Origin: Podarcis raffonei
Taxonomy: Eukaryota > Chordata > Lepidosauria > Squamata > Lacertidae
Length of the DNA stretch: 64,000 bases
Direction of reading: 5' to 3'
Assembly (NCBI RefSeq): GCF_027172205.1
Contig: NC_070614.1
Location: 34,524,001 to 34,588,000, forward strand
The translations under genes and the position numbers were made by a program. The notes beneath the pieces are model-generated. The model made no database searches. It was not told where the DNA came from and saw only the letters and a program-made list of their open reading frames with translations. Positions 44,704-57,800 of the stretch are shown piece by piece. Position 1 is the first letter of the stretch, and the number at the start of each line of letters is the position of its first letter.

Positions 44704-45355
44704 GACCCAAGCTGTTAGGAGTCCAGGTTCCCAGATTGATAACATAGTAAACATATATAATTAAAAAGGAGAATTAAGTGCAAAAACAAGCAATTAGCTC
44801 TGGACTGCTCTAGCCAAGCATCCGGCATCACCACTAAACTGACCCTTCTAAGGAGTCCTTCCTACGTCTACAGAAGATATTGAACCTGTGACCCTTAGAT
44901 TTCTTGTTTTGTTTCCTGTCTAGTAGCCTTCCTATTCGTCTATGTCTCTGGCTCCTTGGGTCATCCGCAGCCCCGTCCTGTGACGAAAGGCTGTCTCTCT
45001 CACTTTTCATGCCTGTTTGTGCTTCCTGAGAGCTTTGGCTTGGTTCCAGCCTGCTCTCAGCTACTACCTTATCAGTCTGCCTTTCAAGGTCATGAGGAGG
45101 CGAAGCCTGCAGCTGTCAGTTCTCTTCTGCCTGAGTAAAATCCAAGCCTCTCTGATCCTGTCTGCTTTCTGCAGCCGGCTGCAAACCTACACTGGGAGCT
45201 GGCATATTCATGACACAATCACAGTGTGGGGTGAGCTGATAAGTGGTGGACAAACTGACACAACAACTTTCTGAGATTGAAAATTACCACAACTTTATTG
45301 ATTAGAGATGTAGGTAGGCTTTGGTTTAGGCATTGGGTGTGCATCCTGATTATAT

Positions 45356-45356
<1 letters not shown>
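44704..45356. other. Unassigned spacer with a repeat-like right end
   Basis: No gene. The stretch ACCACAACTTTATTGATTAG to GGTTTAGGCATTGGGTG (45285-45340) is related to 58020-58075 (CCACAACTTTATTGAATTTC, GGCTTAGGCATTGGTCC), so part is a dispersed repeat of unknown class. Confidence 0.5.
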
Positions 45357-45403
<47 letters not shown>

Positions 45404-46680
45404 TTATTATTTATACCCCACCTATCTGGCTGGGTTTTCCCAGCCACTCTAGGCGGCTTCCAACCAAATATTAAAAACAATACAGTATCAGGCATTAAAA
45501 ACTTCCCTAAACAGGGCTGCCTTCAGTTGTCTTTTAAAAGTAAAATAGTTGTTTATTGCCTTGACATCTGCTGGGAGGGTGTTCCACAGGGCAGGCGCCA
45601 CTACTGAGAAGGCCCTCTCTCTGGTTCCCTGTAACCTCACTTCTCGCAGGGAGGGAACTGCCAGAAGGCCCTTGACGCTGGAACTCAGGCTGGATGATGG
45701 GGGTGGAGACGCTCGTTCAGGTATATGGGACCGAGGCCATTTAGGGCTTTAAAGGTCAGCATCAACACTTTGAATTGTGCTCGGAAACGTACTGGGAGCC
45801 AATGAAGATCTTTCAGAACCAGTGTTATATGGTCTCGGCGGCCACTCCCAGTCACCAGTCTATCTGCCATATTCCGGATTAATTGCAGTTTCCAAGTCAC
45901 CTTCAAAGGTAGCCCCACATAGAGCACATTGTAGTAGTCCAAAGGGGAGATAACTAGAGCATGTGCCCCTCTAGCAAGACAGTCTGCGGGCAGGTAGGGG
46001 CTCAGCCTTCATACCAGATGGAGCTGGTAAACAGCTGCCCTGGACACAGAATTAACCTGCGCCTCCATGGACAGCTGTGAGTCCAAAATGACTCCCAGGC
46101 TGTGCACCTGGTCCTTCAGGGGCACAGTTACCCCATTCAGGATCAGGGAGTCCTCCTTACCAGCCCGCCCCCTGTCCCACAAGAACAGTACTTCTGTCTT
46201 GTCAGGATTCAACCTCAATCTGTTAGCTGCCTCCAGACACTCACACAGGACTTTCACTGGTTCTGATTTAAAAGAGAGGTAGCTCTGGGTATCATCCACA
46301 TATTGATGAACACCCAACCCAAACCCCCTGATGATCTCTCCCAGCGGCTGCATGTAGATGTTGAAAAGCATGGGGGAGAGGGCGGAACCCTGAGGCACCC
46401 CACAAGTGAGAGCCCAGGGGTCTGAACACTCATCCCCCCCCCCACCACTTTCTGGACACAGCCCAGGAGAAAGGAGCAGAACCACTGTATAACAGTGCCC
46501 CCAGCTCCCAGCCCCTCAAGACGGTCCAGAAGGATGTTATGGTCGATTGTATCAAAAGCCACTGAGAGATCCAGCAGAACTAGGAAACAGCTCTCACCTT
46601 TGTCCCTAGCCTGGTGGAGATCATCAACCAGCACGACCAAGGCAGTTTCAGTCCCATGGTGAGGCCTGAATCCCAATTGG
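45357..46680 (-). mobile_element. L2-clade LINE, second subfamily, 5'-truncated
   Basis: Left end is (AAT)n plus TTATACCCCACCTATCTGGC. Read on the minus strand: GFRPHHGTETALVVLVDDLH, LVLLDLSVAFDTIDHNILLD, GVPQGSALSPMLFNIYMQPL, QYVDDTQ and RLRLNPDKTEVLFLW, then the C-terminal YYNVLYVGLPLKV block. The frame is broken. Different subfamily from 7123-9616. Confidence 0.9.
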
Positions 46681-46842
46681 GATCACATAGGGACATTGCA
46701 GTCTAGGGATCTTGGTCACACATAACATCTGAAAGCCATGGTGGCAGCTCCTAAGCAAAAAATGTGCCCTGTGAAATCATTGGCATTCAAACCACAAGCT
46801 AATATTGCCTTTTTGAGGACAGCTGTGCATTGGCTATGGGAA

Positions 46843-47317
46843 TGTCAGGGACTGGGTGGAGGCAGAGGAATGGTGGAGACTGCCTCCCCATCCTGACCCT
46901 TCCAGGGAAGAGGAAGACAGTATAGATTTACAACAAGGGTTTGGGGGAGGTGACAACCCAGAGGCAGATGAGGGGGGAAGTTGGGAAATAATGGGAAAGC
47001 CAGAGCAGCAGCTGGCTGGCATATTGACATTAGAAAGCATTCCAGACCCACCATCTCCCAGAACCCGGCAAGCCTTAAAAGTAGGAGAGCAAAGAGCTCA
47101 AAGACAGAGGGCACTTAGCAGTACGAGGAGGTGATGATGATGATGAATGAGGAAGTGGGAGAGACAGAGGGTGGAGATTCACTTGGGACAACATTATCCA
47201 AGAGGCTGGGTTCTATAGCCTCTCTGTGTAAAGTTTGAAATAAAAAAGGACTGTAAGAAACTTTCTCTTGACTTTATACTTTCTGGGTAACCAGGAACCG
47301 ATGATAGCATCCTGACA
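46843..47317 (+). mobile_element. Probable solo LTR (LTR retrotransposon fossil)
   Basis: About 475 bp with matched ends TGTCAGG...CCTGACA, an AATAAA-type signal (GAAATAAAAAAGG near 47239) and flanks GGGAA / GGGAC that may be a 5-bp target duplication. No coding region. Family not assigned (gypsy-type possible). Probably old. Confidence 0.6.
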
Positions 47318-47875
47318 GGGACAAGAATGATTTCTCGGCCAGCTTCTTGAAGGAGTCCAACGAGAGCTGGCAGTTCTCAGACCCAGCAGGAATAATAATT
47401 AAAAAGTAATATCAGTCATGAATGACCTGATGTAGCCCTGTTCTGTGTTTCACTGTCCATTACAAAAAGGTGCTGAATGTTTTGAATGCTGCAAATGCGG
47501 TGGAGCAACCAACGAGCATGGCTTTGTTGAAGAACTAATTGTCCTGAAACTTGAAACACAATAAATGAAAATCCTTTGAATGTATGGGGAGCAGGCAAAA
47601 GGTGGTTTCAATATCGCTCTCTGCCATGAGGGCACCCAACCTACACTTTCTGATCAATTTTACTTCATGGTCCATGGCTGGGTATCCAACAAAACATAGT
47701 TTGGGTGCTAAACCTCAGTTACTGGATCTTTCCTTTTTCTTGAATATTGAATCTAGTGTCCATTTCTTGTTGTGGTACATTCCAAATCCCACTCTCCCTT
47801 CCAATCTATCTATCTGAGAAAGGTTCTGTTCAGAATATGCAACAAATAACTTCTCTCAATTTCCCAACTTTAGCT
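47318..47875. other. Spacer upstream of V2R-D
   Basis: No gene or confident element seen. Confidence 0.45.
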
Positions 47876-48326
47876 TACCGTATTTTTCTGTGTATAACAC
47901 AAGGTTTTTTTTGCCCCAAAACTATGTTTAAAATTGGGGCTCGTCTTATACACGGATAGTGCAAAGTGGTGACGGGTGATTGTTGGGAGCCGCGACCAGG
48001 AGATTGTAAGTGGCGAATTGCGGCTGCTGATTGGAGTCAGCAGCAAGGGCTGCTGTCTATTGGCTGCTCCTGTGGCAATTGGGAGGGCGATTTGTGGCTG
48101 CTGTTGGCAAGCATGTAGACGATATGTGGCTCCCGCAATGTGTGCGACTTTATGTGCTGGTTGGGTGACCGATGTTCAGTAATCCCCCCAAAAAAAGCTC
48201 AACAACTCTGATCAGTCTCCCCGCCCCCCAAAAAAAGAAGCCTAAGTAGTCTTGGCAACTTCTTTCCTTTTCTTAATTTTGAGTCCCCCAAAATAGGGGG
48301 TGGGTTATACATGGGAAAATACGGTA
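47876..48326. mobile_element. MITE with TACCGTATTTT ends, copy 1
   Basis: About 451 bp; left end TACCGTATTTTTCTGTGTATAA, right end TTATACATGGGAAAATACGGTA, complementary at the termini. No protein coding. Termini resemble those of 62291-62826. Superfamily undetermined. It sits about 40 bp before the conserved block of V2R-D. Confidence 0.75.
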
Positions 48327-48367
48327 ATTACTTTTCACTTAACAATTAACTACACTATTGCTTTGTC

Positions 48368-48472
48368 AAAAGGACAGTAATTAGTTCTCTTACTCATTCA
48401 ACCCCCTGTGGAATTTCAGTGCCCATTAGCAAAACAAAGAGCAAAGACTGCGAAGGATGTCATAAATAAACC
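48368..48472 (+). promoter_or_regulatory. Conserved V2R upstream block, gene D
   Basis: GACAGTAATTAGTTCTCTTA, CCCTGTGGAATTTCAGTGCC, AGCAAAACAAAGAGCAAAG and CTGCGAAGGATGTCATAAAT. Closest to the gene B block. The 5' third of the block is not recognisable, possibly displaced by the adjacent MITE. It ends about 207 bp before the ATG. Confidence 0.6.
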
Positions 48473-48679
48473 TAATACAATTCGGAGGTAGGGAGAGGGA
48501 CGGGGAATAGGCAAAGGTCCACAGCTCTAATTTTAGATATTCTAGGCTTCAAATCTATTCAGGTAGGGGGGAGTAAAATGTTCAGGTCAGGAAGTTTGAA
48601 CTGCAGAGGGTTTAATGACTGTGATGTAGAGGAACATGGGGGTTTTCTAGGTTGAGGGAAGATTTGTCCTATACTGACA

Positions 48680-48897
48680 ATGATGGTTTTAGTCATCTTT
48701 CTGCTGGTCCTATTTCCTCACATGTCATGTGCACCTAATGCTGTTCAATGCCGTATCCGTTATCCACAGCCTCCAGTTCATAAATACCACCAGAAAGGAG
48801 ACCTCATCATTGGTGGCATTGCTTACCATGCTGGTATTGTTGCCAGTAAACTACTCTTCAATGAAGAACCCCTACCAACACTGACAGAGTCATTTGT
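48680..48897 (+). CDS. V2R-D exon 1 (signal peptide)
   Basis: 218 nt, donor TTTGT/GTAAGT, phase 2. [17 protein letters not shown], then [19 protein letters not shown]. Two adjacent ATGs (48680 and 48683); the first was taken. Confidence 0.9.
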
Positions 48898-51800
48898 GTA
48901 AGTCCTTAACGATTGTTTGCGTTTCTCTCTATGGATTTTGTCACTGGCAACACTAGAGCTGCAGAGCTCTGACTTTCAGGTTTGGACTGGAGGAAAAATT
49001 TAGTCCATTAAGTCAGGGATAGCCAATGTGCTACCCTTCAGAGGTTAATGAACTACAACTCCCATCAGCCCCAACCAGGTAGGTGAGTGGTCAGGGATTA
49101 TGGAAGCTGTGGTCCAACAATGTTTGGAAGAGAGCACCACAATGGCTACCCCTGATTTAAGGGGACGTAGATAAAAAGACTTTTTTCACAACAGCACTGT
49201 GAATGTTTATACATATATTGTGTGTGTATGTGTGTGCTTGTACAAATCACTTTACTTATTTTTAAAAACATTCTCTTTGCCCCCTTTATGTTTCTTTCTT
49301 CTTCCATCAAGTGCTGCACCACAACTTTTGTGCCACAACTTACTGTAGGGAATTGGTTTTATAATAAACACCAGTTTAGCTATTTGTGCTTGTTTATTTT
49401 TTTATGAGCCTATGGAGCTCCCTGCCACATTAATTCAGATTTCCTCAATGGGACGATTTTCCACTGCTGCTATTCCCCTTAAAGTGCCTTTAAAGCATCT
49501 GATTAACTTGCTCTGATAGCTTTAGTCATAAAACGGACACTTAATCTGGAGACTGGATTAACTATTCACTAGGATTTTTTATGAAAGGTATGAAAGGTAC
49601 ATAATGGGGTACTGAAATATACAGCTATATGTGCTTGACAACAGTTTCTAAAGAAATTCATGGTTACTGACACCAAGCTATATACAGTTTTTACCTCAGG
49701 CCAAATTCTCTAAATCTCCACCCCAGCCAAATTCACTCACAACCTAGTCCAAGTCTTGGGAAAACCCAATTTGCATAGCCTTCTTCTGGTAAGATCTTGA
49801 TATAGGGCAGCCTCTCAGGTCTTACAGCCACCTGCTGCCTTCTTCTGACCTTCACAAGAACAGTATGTTTGTGCATTGGGGATTAATAACTTAACATTCA
49901 GAACTTCGCTATCCACTTTCATCTCAGCTTCTCTGGTTTGGGTCTCACACGTTCCTCTTTCCCAATTGAACGTTAACCTGCAACTGTCAGTTAACTGTCC
50001 TGCTTATGTAGAATGTGAATGTTACTAGTATGACTGTGAATTAGTGTGTTAAATAGCACCTTTAAAAGATGGTAGGAATTGTAGAGTTGGAACAAAGTCT
50101 GTGCTCTCTGCAGGAATGTTAGCAACTGCAGTATCCCTGACAGATGCCATTCAGCCTCTGCTGAAATACTTCCAGTCAAGGACAGCTCACCACTTTTCAA
50201 AACATTCTCTTTCACTCTGAAGGAGTGATTAATAATACAATGTTTCTCCTAATGTACAGCTAAAATCTGATTTCTTGAAATTTTCAATCATTACCCCAAG
50301 TCCTCCTTTTGATGCAATATAGAGAATAAGTCTGCTCCACCTTCTGCATGACAGCTTTTTGATATTTTACCAAAGGTATCCTGCTCTCTAAAGGATTCCC
50401 TTTTCAGTCTAAATATGCCCAGCTCACTCAAGTTTTCAGGTTAGTTCATTTTAGGAAATTATCTCTACAAAGATACCCTACTCAGATATTATATGAAGTG
50501 TTATGCTTTGAACACATATGGAACAAACTCCATAAGAAAGGGAAATTGCAAAACACACAAAAAGGTATAGATTTCCTACAAAAGAGACACAAAACTCTTG
50601 ATAAAGTATGATAACGTTTTTCAATATTAGAAGTACTGGGGAAGGCAGCAATAGTTTTATTACAGATTTATATGGGCATTTCTTATTTCTTAGGGCAAAC
50701 AGTGCTTCAAGAAAGGGAATATATAGATATTGAAATAATTAAGTAATAATAAATAAATGTGGCGCAGACAAAGTGGCAATAGTTAAACTAAATACCTTTC
50801 TGATCCAGAATACTACTCTCATTCTAGTGTAGTGCCTAAGCATTACCAACATTCCGTGGCCTTGGCCTTTGCAGTAAAGGAGATCAATGAAAACCCTCAG
50901 ATTTTACCCAATCTCACTTTGGGCTTCCACATCTATGACAGCCATAACAATGCAAGGAGGACCTATCACGCCACATTGATACTTCTATCAGCACTGGAGA
51001 GATTAATCCCTAGTTATCTTTGTGACAAACAGAAAAATCTAATAGCTGTCATTGGGGGACTGGACGCCCACATTTCCACTAATGTGGCAACTCTCCTGAA
51101 TAACTATAAGATTCCACAGGTAGGACAGTTGTGTGTGATTGCGCACTCACTATGGGAATTTATCTTATACTGCCTTGATCCTTTCACATTTACTATGTGT
51201 GCCTTGGAAATAATGAGGTACACTTCACAACTGCAATTAATCCAGAATGCGGCAGCTAGACTGGTGACTGGGAGTGGCCACCGAGACCATATAACACCCG
51301 TTCTAAGAGACCTACATTGGCTCCCAGTACATTTCTGAGCACAATTCAAAGTGTTGGTGCTGACCTTTAAAGCCCTAAACGCCCTTGGCCCAGTATACCT
51401 GAAGGAGCATCTCCACCCCCCACCATTCAGCCCAGACCCTGAGGTCCAGTGCCAAGGGCCTTCTGGTGGTTCCCTCCCTGCGAGAAGTGAGGTTACAGGG
51501 TACCAGGCAGAGGGCCTTCTTGGTAGTGGCACCTGCCCTGTGAAACGCCCTCCCATCAGATGTCAAGGCAATAAGGAACTATCTTACTTTTAAAAGACAT
51601 CTGAAGGCAGCCCTGCTTAGGGAAGTTTTTAATGTTTAATGATATATTGTGTTTTTAATATTTATTTGGGAGCCACCCCGAGTGGCTGGGGAAACCCAGC
51701 CAGATGGGCGGGGTATAAACAATATTATATTATTATTATTATATTTTAGTCATTAGTCTGCTTAGTCTTAGTCTTTAGTCTGCTGCTGGTGATTTCTCTT

Positions 51801-54800
51801 GGTGCTACAGTTTGATTTGCTTTGTTTTTAGGGTTGTTTTTAATTCAGGGTGTCTGAGATTTGTATTTGAAAACTGTCGAGTGTTATTTTATCACAGGAA
51901 GGGGGAGTTTAAATGATGCAATAAATAATAAATGAAAATGCTCTTTATGGTTCATTCATAAATGTAAAAATATGTAAGTGGGATTTAGGACTCTATTCAT
52001 ATAATCCATGTAAGATGGAACCCCACTTTTCCAATGACACTTAGAACAGGCAACAGGGAAAGGTCAAGGGGTATAGGGCTCACTATTTATTGTGGACACC
52101 CAAGTAGACACAAGGGCTTCCATCAGCAGATCCATAGATGGATTCCATCAACAGAGGAAACAGCACTGGATTCCATTGTAGGTGGGTTGTTTCAAACACT
52201 TCATGATACAATATAAATTCTGCTATTATTGTCTTCTATATGCCCCCTACCCAATCTCTTTTCAGCTCATATATGGCTCTGTTCCATCAACGAACAATGG
52301 ACATTCATTCTACCAGATGGTCCCACATGAAGCCCTTCAACATACAGGAATTGTCTCTTTGCTTCTGTATTTCGGGTGGACATGGATTGGGGTCCTTTTA
52401 CTGAATGACGAAAGTAGTGATAGGCATTTGCAAACAGTATTGCCAATGTTTTCCCAGAGAGGAATTTGCTTTGCCTTCATAAAAAGAGTCCCCACATTAA
52501 CATCTGATGCTGAAGTGAACAATATCCTAGAAAATGGAGCAAAAATGTATAATGAAATAATGGACAGCAGCACCAATGTAGTTGTGTTTTATGGAAAATC
52601 TAATTCCATGACATTTTTGAGATGGTTCCCATATTATTCAGGACATGAGCCATGTCTACGGAAAGGCATAGTGTGGATAACAACGGCTCAAATGGAACTC
52701 ACTTCATTGGTTTATCAAAAATACTGGAAAACCGAAATATTCAATGGTATGCTGTCTTTCACAATCCACTCCAATGACCTACCAGAATTCAAACAATTTG
52801 TTGAGAAACGAAAACCTTCCAGCACAAAAGAAGATGGTTTTATCAGACAATTCTGGCAAGAGGCCTTTGGCTGTGTCTTCCCCGATGCAGATGTGGAAGA
52901 AGTGATGGGCGATATTTGCAGTAGTGAAGAGAAGCTAGAGACCCTTCCAGCCCCGTTTTTTGAGATGAGCATGACAGGCTACAGCTACAGTGTGTACAAT
53001 GCTGTCAATGTTGTTGCTCATGCTTTACATGACATGTCCTCATCTAGACTCAAACTCAGAGCAATGGACGGCAGAGGAGGACCGAAGTGGCAAAAGCAAC
53101 AGTTTTGGCAGGTAATAGGCACAACAACATCATACTGTATAACAGAGTTCTGCAATTGTGCTGCAGTAGAACTCAATCAGTGTAATAAAACTTGCCAAAC
53201 CCACACCCCACTCATCTTTCATCCTTCATCTTCCATCAACTAATATTAAAAGTTTCAGGCCTTGAGGGATGACTTTCTTGTCCATAGAAGTGCAAAGTAT
53301 GGGGAAAATATCCTCCAGGTCTAACTTTCATGGTAGCAGGCTTCCCTCTGAGCCATCCCCAATGTGGCCGTTAAAATCCCCACATAATAGAATTTGTGCA
53401 GCTGTGAAATTCACACTTATTTGCTCTATAAGAGTTGTTAGCTCTGTCCAAATCCTAACCGCCACAGCTAAGGTGTGTGCCGGAGGGAGGTAGATGTTAA
53501 TACAGAAAAAAGGGCTTCCTGCCACTGCACTAATTTGTAGTGGTAAGAAATGTTCATAAAGGAGACCAGACTCCACAATGCTGATTTCGCCAGCTAGATC
53601 CAGTGAGATAAAGGTGGTAGGACCCTCCCCCACTTCCTCGACCCTTTATATGCCTCTTGACTCCTGGGAGACTATGCTGGCAGTATTCCTGCAGGTGCGG
53701 TGGGTGGGTAAATTGCAGCCAAGTTTCTTGCAGGCAGAGGATATCAAATTTCTGTTGGAACATAGTAGATCTTTCTTGTTGTCCCACCCTGCCAAGTTCC
53801 ATGTGAGAATATGAATATCTTTCTGGGGTCTGTCTGCTAAGTCAATACTGGGAGCTCTCAGGTGGTCTCATTGTAGCACCAACGCCACTGTCACCAGCTT
53901 TTGACCTTGAAAATGCAAGGGTTATTTTTGCTACAGGTCTTTTATGGAATTTACAAATGTCAGTTTCCCTTCCCTAGATGAGAGCCCTCTGCATTCAGTC
54001 GAATTCTTAGGCCGAATCTGTGTGTTATTGGGGAAGATAACAAATGCTGCCATCTCAGCTCTCCATCTCACCCTACCTCTCCTACTTTGTTTTCCATTTC
54101 TGGACCCTGCAGCCTGGTTTCTATTTTGTGCTGTGGGTCCCCTGTTCCTCTGTCTGTTCTCAAGCTTTGTTAGTACTAAAGCAGCCTATTGGTTTATTGT
54201 CAGTGAATAGAGCATAGTATTATGAGTTGTTGTCTTTGTCCATGGAGTTTGAGACAACAACTCATAATACTATGAGTTTTCCCAGTAGTGATGTATGGAA
54301 GTGAGAGCTGGACCATAAAGAAGGCTGATCGCCGAAGAATTGATGCTTTTGAACTATGGTGCTGGAGGAGACTCTTGAGAGTCCCATGGACTCCTATCCA
54401 TTCTTAAGGAAATCAGCCCCGAGTGCTCACTGGAAGGACAGATCCTGAAGCTGAGACTCCAATACTTTGGCCACCTCATGAGAAGAGAAGACTCCCTGGA
54501 AAAGACCCTGATGTTGGGAAAGATGGAGGGCACAAGGAGAAGGGGATGGCAGAGGACGAGTTGGTTGGATAGTGTTCTCGAAGCTACCAGCATGAGTTTG
54601 ACCAAACTGCGGGAGGCAGTGGAAGACAGGAGTGCCTGGCGTGCTCTGGTCCATGGGGTCACAAAGAGTCGGGCACGACTAAACAACTAAACAACAGCAG
54701 CAGCATTATGAGTTGAGGGGTGCTAGATCCCTCTAAATTCCTGATTCCAGAAGGGTTTAGAATTTAACCAATGCTTGGAGTCTTAACCTGGGTGCCAACA

Positions 54801-57800
54801 AATGTAAAAATATAAGACAGGCCAGGTTCCTGAGTTCAGGAAATGAACTGGGAGAAGAGCTATTAAGGAGGAAAGTATTGGATGACCAACAAAGCAAAGA
54901 CTCTGTGTCAGATGGCTCTTGGGAGGGGGGGTCCTCTTCCAGCTCTGAGATAGATAGCAGAGACTTAGCAGGATTGAATTTAGAATTGCACTTAGGGTTG
55001 ATGTGACCTAGCACAAAAATGTTGCAGGCTGTAAGCGGTGGCAAGCTGGAAGGGAAAATGAGCATGTTTGATTTCTGTTTGAACCTGAGGCTGCAGCTAT
55101 GGGAGAAGCAATACGCTTTTGGCATGTGATGCTGGGAATCCCTCCATCATAGGCTCAGAATGTATATATGTGTAAATAAACCATATATCGTAAAGACACC
55201 ACAGTTTCTGCTGTGCCTCGTTTCCCAAAATGTTTGCCATGTATATTGTATTTCATTTTGCAAATCACTTTGAGAGTTGGTTTTTGCAAAATTTGTAATA
55301 AATCTGAAATTAATAATAAAATATCATTATTATTATCCTTGTTAACATGGTGCCCCTCTTCCTATCTCTGTGTCATAAAGAGTGAAAATTTCCCCCCCCC
55401 AAAAGAAAAACATAGACAACATTAGACCTCAATATGATCCAACTTAAGCCTTTTCTAAACTCTTGCTTTTCCCTATTCAACCTAGCTCCATCACTTTCTC
55501 AAAAGTGTCTCGTTTAACAACAGCGGTGGGGACAAGGTTGCCTTTGACCAGCATGGGGAGTTAGTAGCTGGATTTGATGTTATCAACTGGATTGTTTCTT
55601 CAAACCAAACATTTCATAGAGTGAAAGTTGGGAGGGTAGATCCCAACCAAGTATTCACTATCAATGCGGAAGCCATAACGTGGTACAGCTGGTTTAACCA
55701 GGTAGGGCCCCATTTTCAGCAATTTGAAAATACATCAAATTTTGAATGAGCATTATAAACACCTATAAAATATTGCCTTTTAAAAATGGGGTTTCACAAG
55801 CTGCTATGGTCTTGTCTTTGTCAATTGAGGAGTCTGAAGGAAACTTAAATTGTCACTCTATTGATTTAAATAGACAAAAAATCACAATCTATGTCATTTA
55901 ACATTCAACCAAGCTCCATCCATTCTAGTTAGTAGATGCTGTTTTAAAAGTGTGTCTATAACTCTTATACATCTGATCACAGCATCTATTTGCAATGTCC
56001 AGTTGTGTATGAAAACCCAAGCTTTATAAGTCTTAAATAAACTACTGTGTAACAGCCCATATAGGAAACAAAGTACAGTGTTAATTTATGGAGAACTGCT
56101 CGATTTTATAATGTAAAAATTGTAAATATAGACATTATAGGTATATATTGTGTTAATTTTTGAAAAATCACAAGAGATGGTAGCATTGACCTCATCTATA
56201 CATTACTGAAAGGAGGCATTACTTTAGTAGCATATGAAAAGTTGCTGAAAATATAAGAATTCCATCCCCATTATTCTCAGCATGATAATTCTGATCTCTC
56301 ATATATGGATTAGTCACAGCCTATGTCTTTGTGTTCTGAGAGATGCCATCCTGGTTCTAGGAAGAAAGTGAAAGAAGGGGAGCAATTCTGCTGCTACGAT
56401 TGCATCTCATGTCCTGAAGGGAAGATCTCAGCTCAGGAGGGTAAGAATTATGAGTATATGGAACAGAATTACAAAACTGGTTAAAAGATAGAGTGTGCAT
56501 GTAAGATTATGGCTATATCAGATTGTCTCCTCTACAGTGCTTGAATTGTGATTGAAATTTTTGATACAGTGGGATTTGGAGGGAGCTGTTACTGAAGAAG
56601 AAACAACCTGGTGTGTGATCGTTTGCCTCAGGTTTTTCACAACAGATTCCATCAGTAAAAATGACAATGCCTTCCGAGTATTTAGACAAGATGTAGTTCT
56701 GGTGATATCAAAGGCAAGGTTGAGGTTCACCCACTAAGTGGTTGTCTCAATTGTGGTTTTCTTGTTCCTCTTCAGTAGTTATTGCCAGAAGAGGACGAGC
56801 ATTAGGAAGGTTGTGAACTATTTTTCTGGACTTAGCTGCCAACTTTCATTTATTTGTCAAATTGACTATTGTAATCTACTTTACTTGATTCTGTTTTGAA
56901 CAACAGTAGAGAGAGTTCTACAGACATTGTGTGATGGCATCTGGCCTGACTTGGTGTAAAACTCCAGACTGGCAAAGAAACTTCTCTGGCCCACCACATG
57001 TAGCAGTGCTGTAGATGTGATGATGGCCCCACACATCCATAAAGCCCCACCTGCCTGGGAGAAAGTTAGGCCTGCACTCTAAGACTCCATCTATTTAACA
57101 ATGTATACCCTTAGATTAACAGACATAGAAAACTGTTTCATTTTCCATGATACCACCCCACCTCCACAACTGATTCTGGCTATCACAGAATATATCAGAA
57201 GGCCACAGAATCCCAGTTGTTTCTGGCATTGTTTTGGTACAGTTGAGAAAGATATCCCACAGCTGTCCGATTCCCTGACCTGCAACAGTGAAGGAATTTT
57301 TGATGAGGTGGATGTCCTCTTTCATGTGGCTCTGCAACTCTGGGCAGGTGGAATCTACCACTGGTGGTATGCCTGCCAGCAGTAGTGCACGTAACTCACC
57401 CCCATGGGGTGTTTCAGGGAAAGATCTCAGCCAGAAAAGAATCTGCTGGATCCTAAACCAGCTCAGATGCGAGGAAGCTGCCTGGGAGCTGGCATAGCAA
57501 AAATACAAGATCCCCATGGATGGCGTAGAAATCCATCCTGAGAGGAATTTTCTGGTCTGTGTTAGAAACTGCTTGAAATTTTAGAAATTTCTAAGCATTG
57601 ATACCAAACCCAGGTGCCCCCTTATCAGTCCTCCAAGGTTAGTATTTGTGAGAACCAGTTAATTAAACCCTGTGATGCGAGGCAGGTGTTTGTCCTTCAA
57701 GATGGGAGTGGTAAGTACTCACTGTTTCGAAGGCTCCATCAGTTAAGCATCATGATTGGTTGCATCAAGTCATGGGGTTGGGGCCAGCTTTAGTTTAAAT

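Noticed and set aside
51120-51338. Readthrough extension of V2R-D exon 2
   Set aside because: The frame stays open past the donor only because it runs into an L2 LINE fragment; the GT donor and length match all paralogues.
57116-57517. 133-codon minus-strand open frame as a gene
   Set aside because: No recognisable domain, no start or splice context, and it lies in an intron of V2R-D; most likely a chance frame in old repeat DNA.
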